The notes under the pieces were generated by a model. That model saw only the letters and a list, made by a program, of their open reading frames with translations. It ran no database searches and was not told the DNA's origin. The position numbers were made by a program, and so were the translations under genes. This document shows, in pieces, positions 5,249 to 6,364 of a stretch of 6,364 nucleotides of DNA. Position 1 is the first letter of the stretch, and every line of letters starts with the position of its first letter. Where the stretch lies: positions 1 to 6,364 of the forward strand of contig CAMDGW010000142.1 of NCBI GenBank assembly GCA_945897695.1, in the 5' to 3' direction. The DNA is from Pseudobacteriovorax antillogorgiicola. GTDB lineage: Bacteria > Bdellovibrionota_B > Oligoflexia > Oligoflexales > RGVZ01.

Positions 5249-6274
5249 TTATTTTTGTGGAATTCTTGCGATAAAGTCTTTCTTAGCTGATAAATCGTCA
5301 CGAAGTTTAATAGCTTCTTTAAAGAGACTGTGCACGTAAGACTCGTAAACTAGAAATGTGTCGCTCATCCCGTTCATTTGGCTGCGGCGTACAAAAATTC
5401 TTGGTGTGATCCAATCAAATATTGTTGCTGCGATTGATTGGGCTACGAATCGATCTTCGGAAAAGACTTCAAGGCATGCGGAGGGGACTCCTGCACCCCA
5501 CCAAGCATAATCTTCAAATGCACCACCATCGCCAAGAGATCCAGCAGTTTTCACCTCATAGCCTGGCATCACTCTTGTTGTTTCGCGTCTGACTATCTTC
5601 TGCCACTTTTCGTAATTGGCCAGTTGTTCGCGTGTTGCGCTCGGAAAGCCTTCCACTTTGTCTTCTGGTGAGGTGGGGATTACCACCCAGTTCACATATC
5701 CATGAACATCTAATGAACCTGAGTATTTTCTTTTGTTAAAGAGGTCTCGGATTGCTCTTGTCTCACTTTCACTGAACGCTGTTGGTCCAGGATTTTCTTT
5801 AGTTGTGCCCCAGAGCACTCCAAAGTTCCTATTAAGGTTAATTTTATTTCCGTTGTATCGAGTAAACTGAATGGTTCCGTCTGGATTAGCGAAGGGTATG
5901 AAATCGATCTCCACGTTTCCCGAATTTAGCGTGTTTAGAACGCTATCGCCTTTTGCAAATTTTGTGGCAAGCCAGCCGACAAATTCACTTCCAAGAAGTT
6001 CGTTACCGTGCAGGCCGCCTTGAACCAAAAATCTAACGGTTGAACCGTCCGCTTTTGAATCTTCGTTTTTTATACTGTAAACATTGATGGAATTTCCGAA
6101 TTTGGTGCGGTAAGGGGCTGACGGACCGGTTAGAGCCTCGGCTGGTTTTTTATAAGAATCGAGACCAAATGCGTCCTTTGCCAGCGCTGTGGTTGCAATC
6201 AATTGGGCATAAAGAGCCGTGATCGCAATCGAGGTCTTAATACATTTGGAGAGGTTTTTAGGGCTGATACGCAT
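5249..6274 (-). CDS. Secreted M14-family zinc carboxypeptidase
   Basis: This is a predicted periplasmic or secreted zinc peptidase of 341 residues. The signal peptide covers residues 1-32: a basic start MRISPKNLSK, a hydrophobic core, and cleavage after ALA (30-32). The M14 zinc ligands are H89 and E92 in GLHGNE and H191 in LDVHG. N148-R149 in NLNRNFG matches the substrate-carboxylate-binding pair, and E269 in CLEVFSE matches the catalytic glutamate. The order and spacing (HGNE, ANPDG, NLNRNFG, DVHG, EVF) resemble MpaA-like murein-peptide carboxypeptidases, so a peptidoglycan peptide substrate is plausible, but protein C-termini are also possible. I chose ATG 6274 over an upstream in-frame TTG at 6316. 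The ATG has AGGAG eight bases before it and starts a clean signal peptide, whereas the TTG start would add 14 residues ahead of it. The gene converges on speE with no bases between the stops. Confidence 0.92.
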   Translation of the reverse strand: MRISPKNLSKCIKTSIAITALYAQLIATTALAKDAFGLDSYKKPAEALTGPSAPYRTKFGNSINVYSIKNEDSKADGSTVRFLVQGGLHGNELLGSEFVGWLATKFAKGDSVLNTLNSGNVEIDFIPFANPDGTIQFTRYNGNKINLNRNFGVLWGTTKENPGPTAFSESETRAIRDLFNKRKYSGSLDVHGYVNWVVIPTSPEDKVEGFPSATREQLANYEKWQKIVRRETTRVMPGYEVKTAGSLGDGGAFEDYAWWGAGVPSACLEVFSEDRFVAQSIAATIFDWITPRIFVRRSQMNGMSDTFLVYESYVHSLFKEAIKLRDDLSAKKDFIARIPQK

Positions 6275-6282
6275 CGACAGTA

Positions 6283-6287
6283 CTCCT
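6283..6287 (-). promoter_or_regulatory. Ribosome binding site deciding the peptidase start
   Basis: On the - strand this reads AGGAG (CTCCT on +), eight bases before the ATG at 6274-6272. It is the reason for preferring this start to the TTG at 6316, which would put this site inside the coding sequence. Confidence 0.75.
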
Positions 6288-6314
6288 AGCAAGTATCCAT
6301 GCAAGGAGGGTGCC

Positions 6315-6339
6315 AATAAATAAGATAATCTTATGTATT
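6315..6339. promoter_or_regulatory. Imperfect palindrome upstream of the M14 peptidase gene
   Basis: Two 12-base arms mirror each other around A6327 with one mismatch (6319/6335). The core is TAAGAT-A-ATCTTA (6321-6333). It lies about 41-65 bases upstream of the peptidase ATG, where a promoter is expected. A possible - strand -10 (TATCTT, 6327-6322) overlaps it, with a weak TTATTA -35 (6350-6345) at 17 bases. It may be an operator, or just AT-rich symmetry. Confidence 0.35.
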
Positions 6340-6364
6340 TTTAATAATAAATATCGGGGGGTTA

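Noticed and set aside
5438..5671. 77-residue + strand open frame inside the peptidase gene
   Set aside because: It is opposite a gene with intact M14 catalytic residues. Its Cys/Phe-rich composition is not protein-like.

Overview
The window is a bacterial chromosomal segment of moderate GC content. It carries six protein genes, five on the + strand and one on the - strand. I see no mobile element, CRISPR array, rRNA or tRNA. It looks like a Gram-negative bacterium: there are two proteins with Sec-type signal peptides and a close PepP and SpeE of proteobacterial type. The lysine/alanine-tailed HU protein and the uncharacterised exported protein would suit the Bdellovibrionota/Oligoflexia or another former deltaproteobacterial lineage. 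That placement is an impression and has not been tested.

Left part (1-1000): the C-terminal part, or possibly the whole, of an unrecognised protein (to 392) is followed by a 128-base gap. The gap holds an AT-rich palindrome, a strong sigma70-type promoter (439-467) and a perfect stem-loop at the predicted 5' end of the transcript. These lead into an HU-family nucleoid protein gene (521-931), which ends at a textbook intrinsic terminator (963-997). It reads as a self-contained, probably highly expressed single-gene unit.

Middle part (1081-3722): pepP, encoding Xaa-Pro aminopeptidase with all metal ligands present, overlaps by ATGA an exported protein of unknown function. The second gene has no Shine-Dalgarno sequence of its own, so the pair is probably translationally coupled.

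Right part (3723-6364): a 112-base gap with two small palindromes precedes a ribbon-helix-helix protein that carries a Gly/Asn/Gln-rich disordered segment. Spermidine synthase speE follows 28 bases later, probably in the same transcript. speE converges on a secreted M14-family zinc carboxypeptidase gene on the - strand. The two stop codons abut with no bases between them. The peptidase start is best placed at 6274, and a 25-base imperfect palindrome lies in its upstream region.

Most of the window is housekeeping. The less ordinary items are the tailed HU with its structured leader, the PepP-coupled exported protein, and the low-complexity ribbon-helix-helix protein beside speE. I found no clear evidence of a new multi-gene system.
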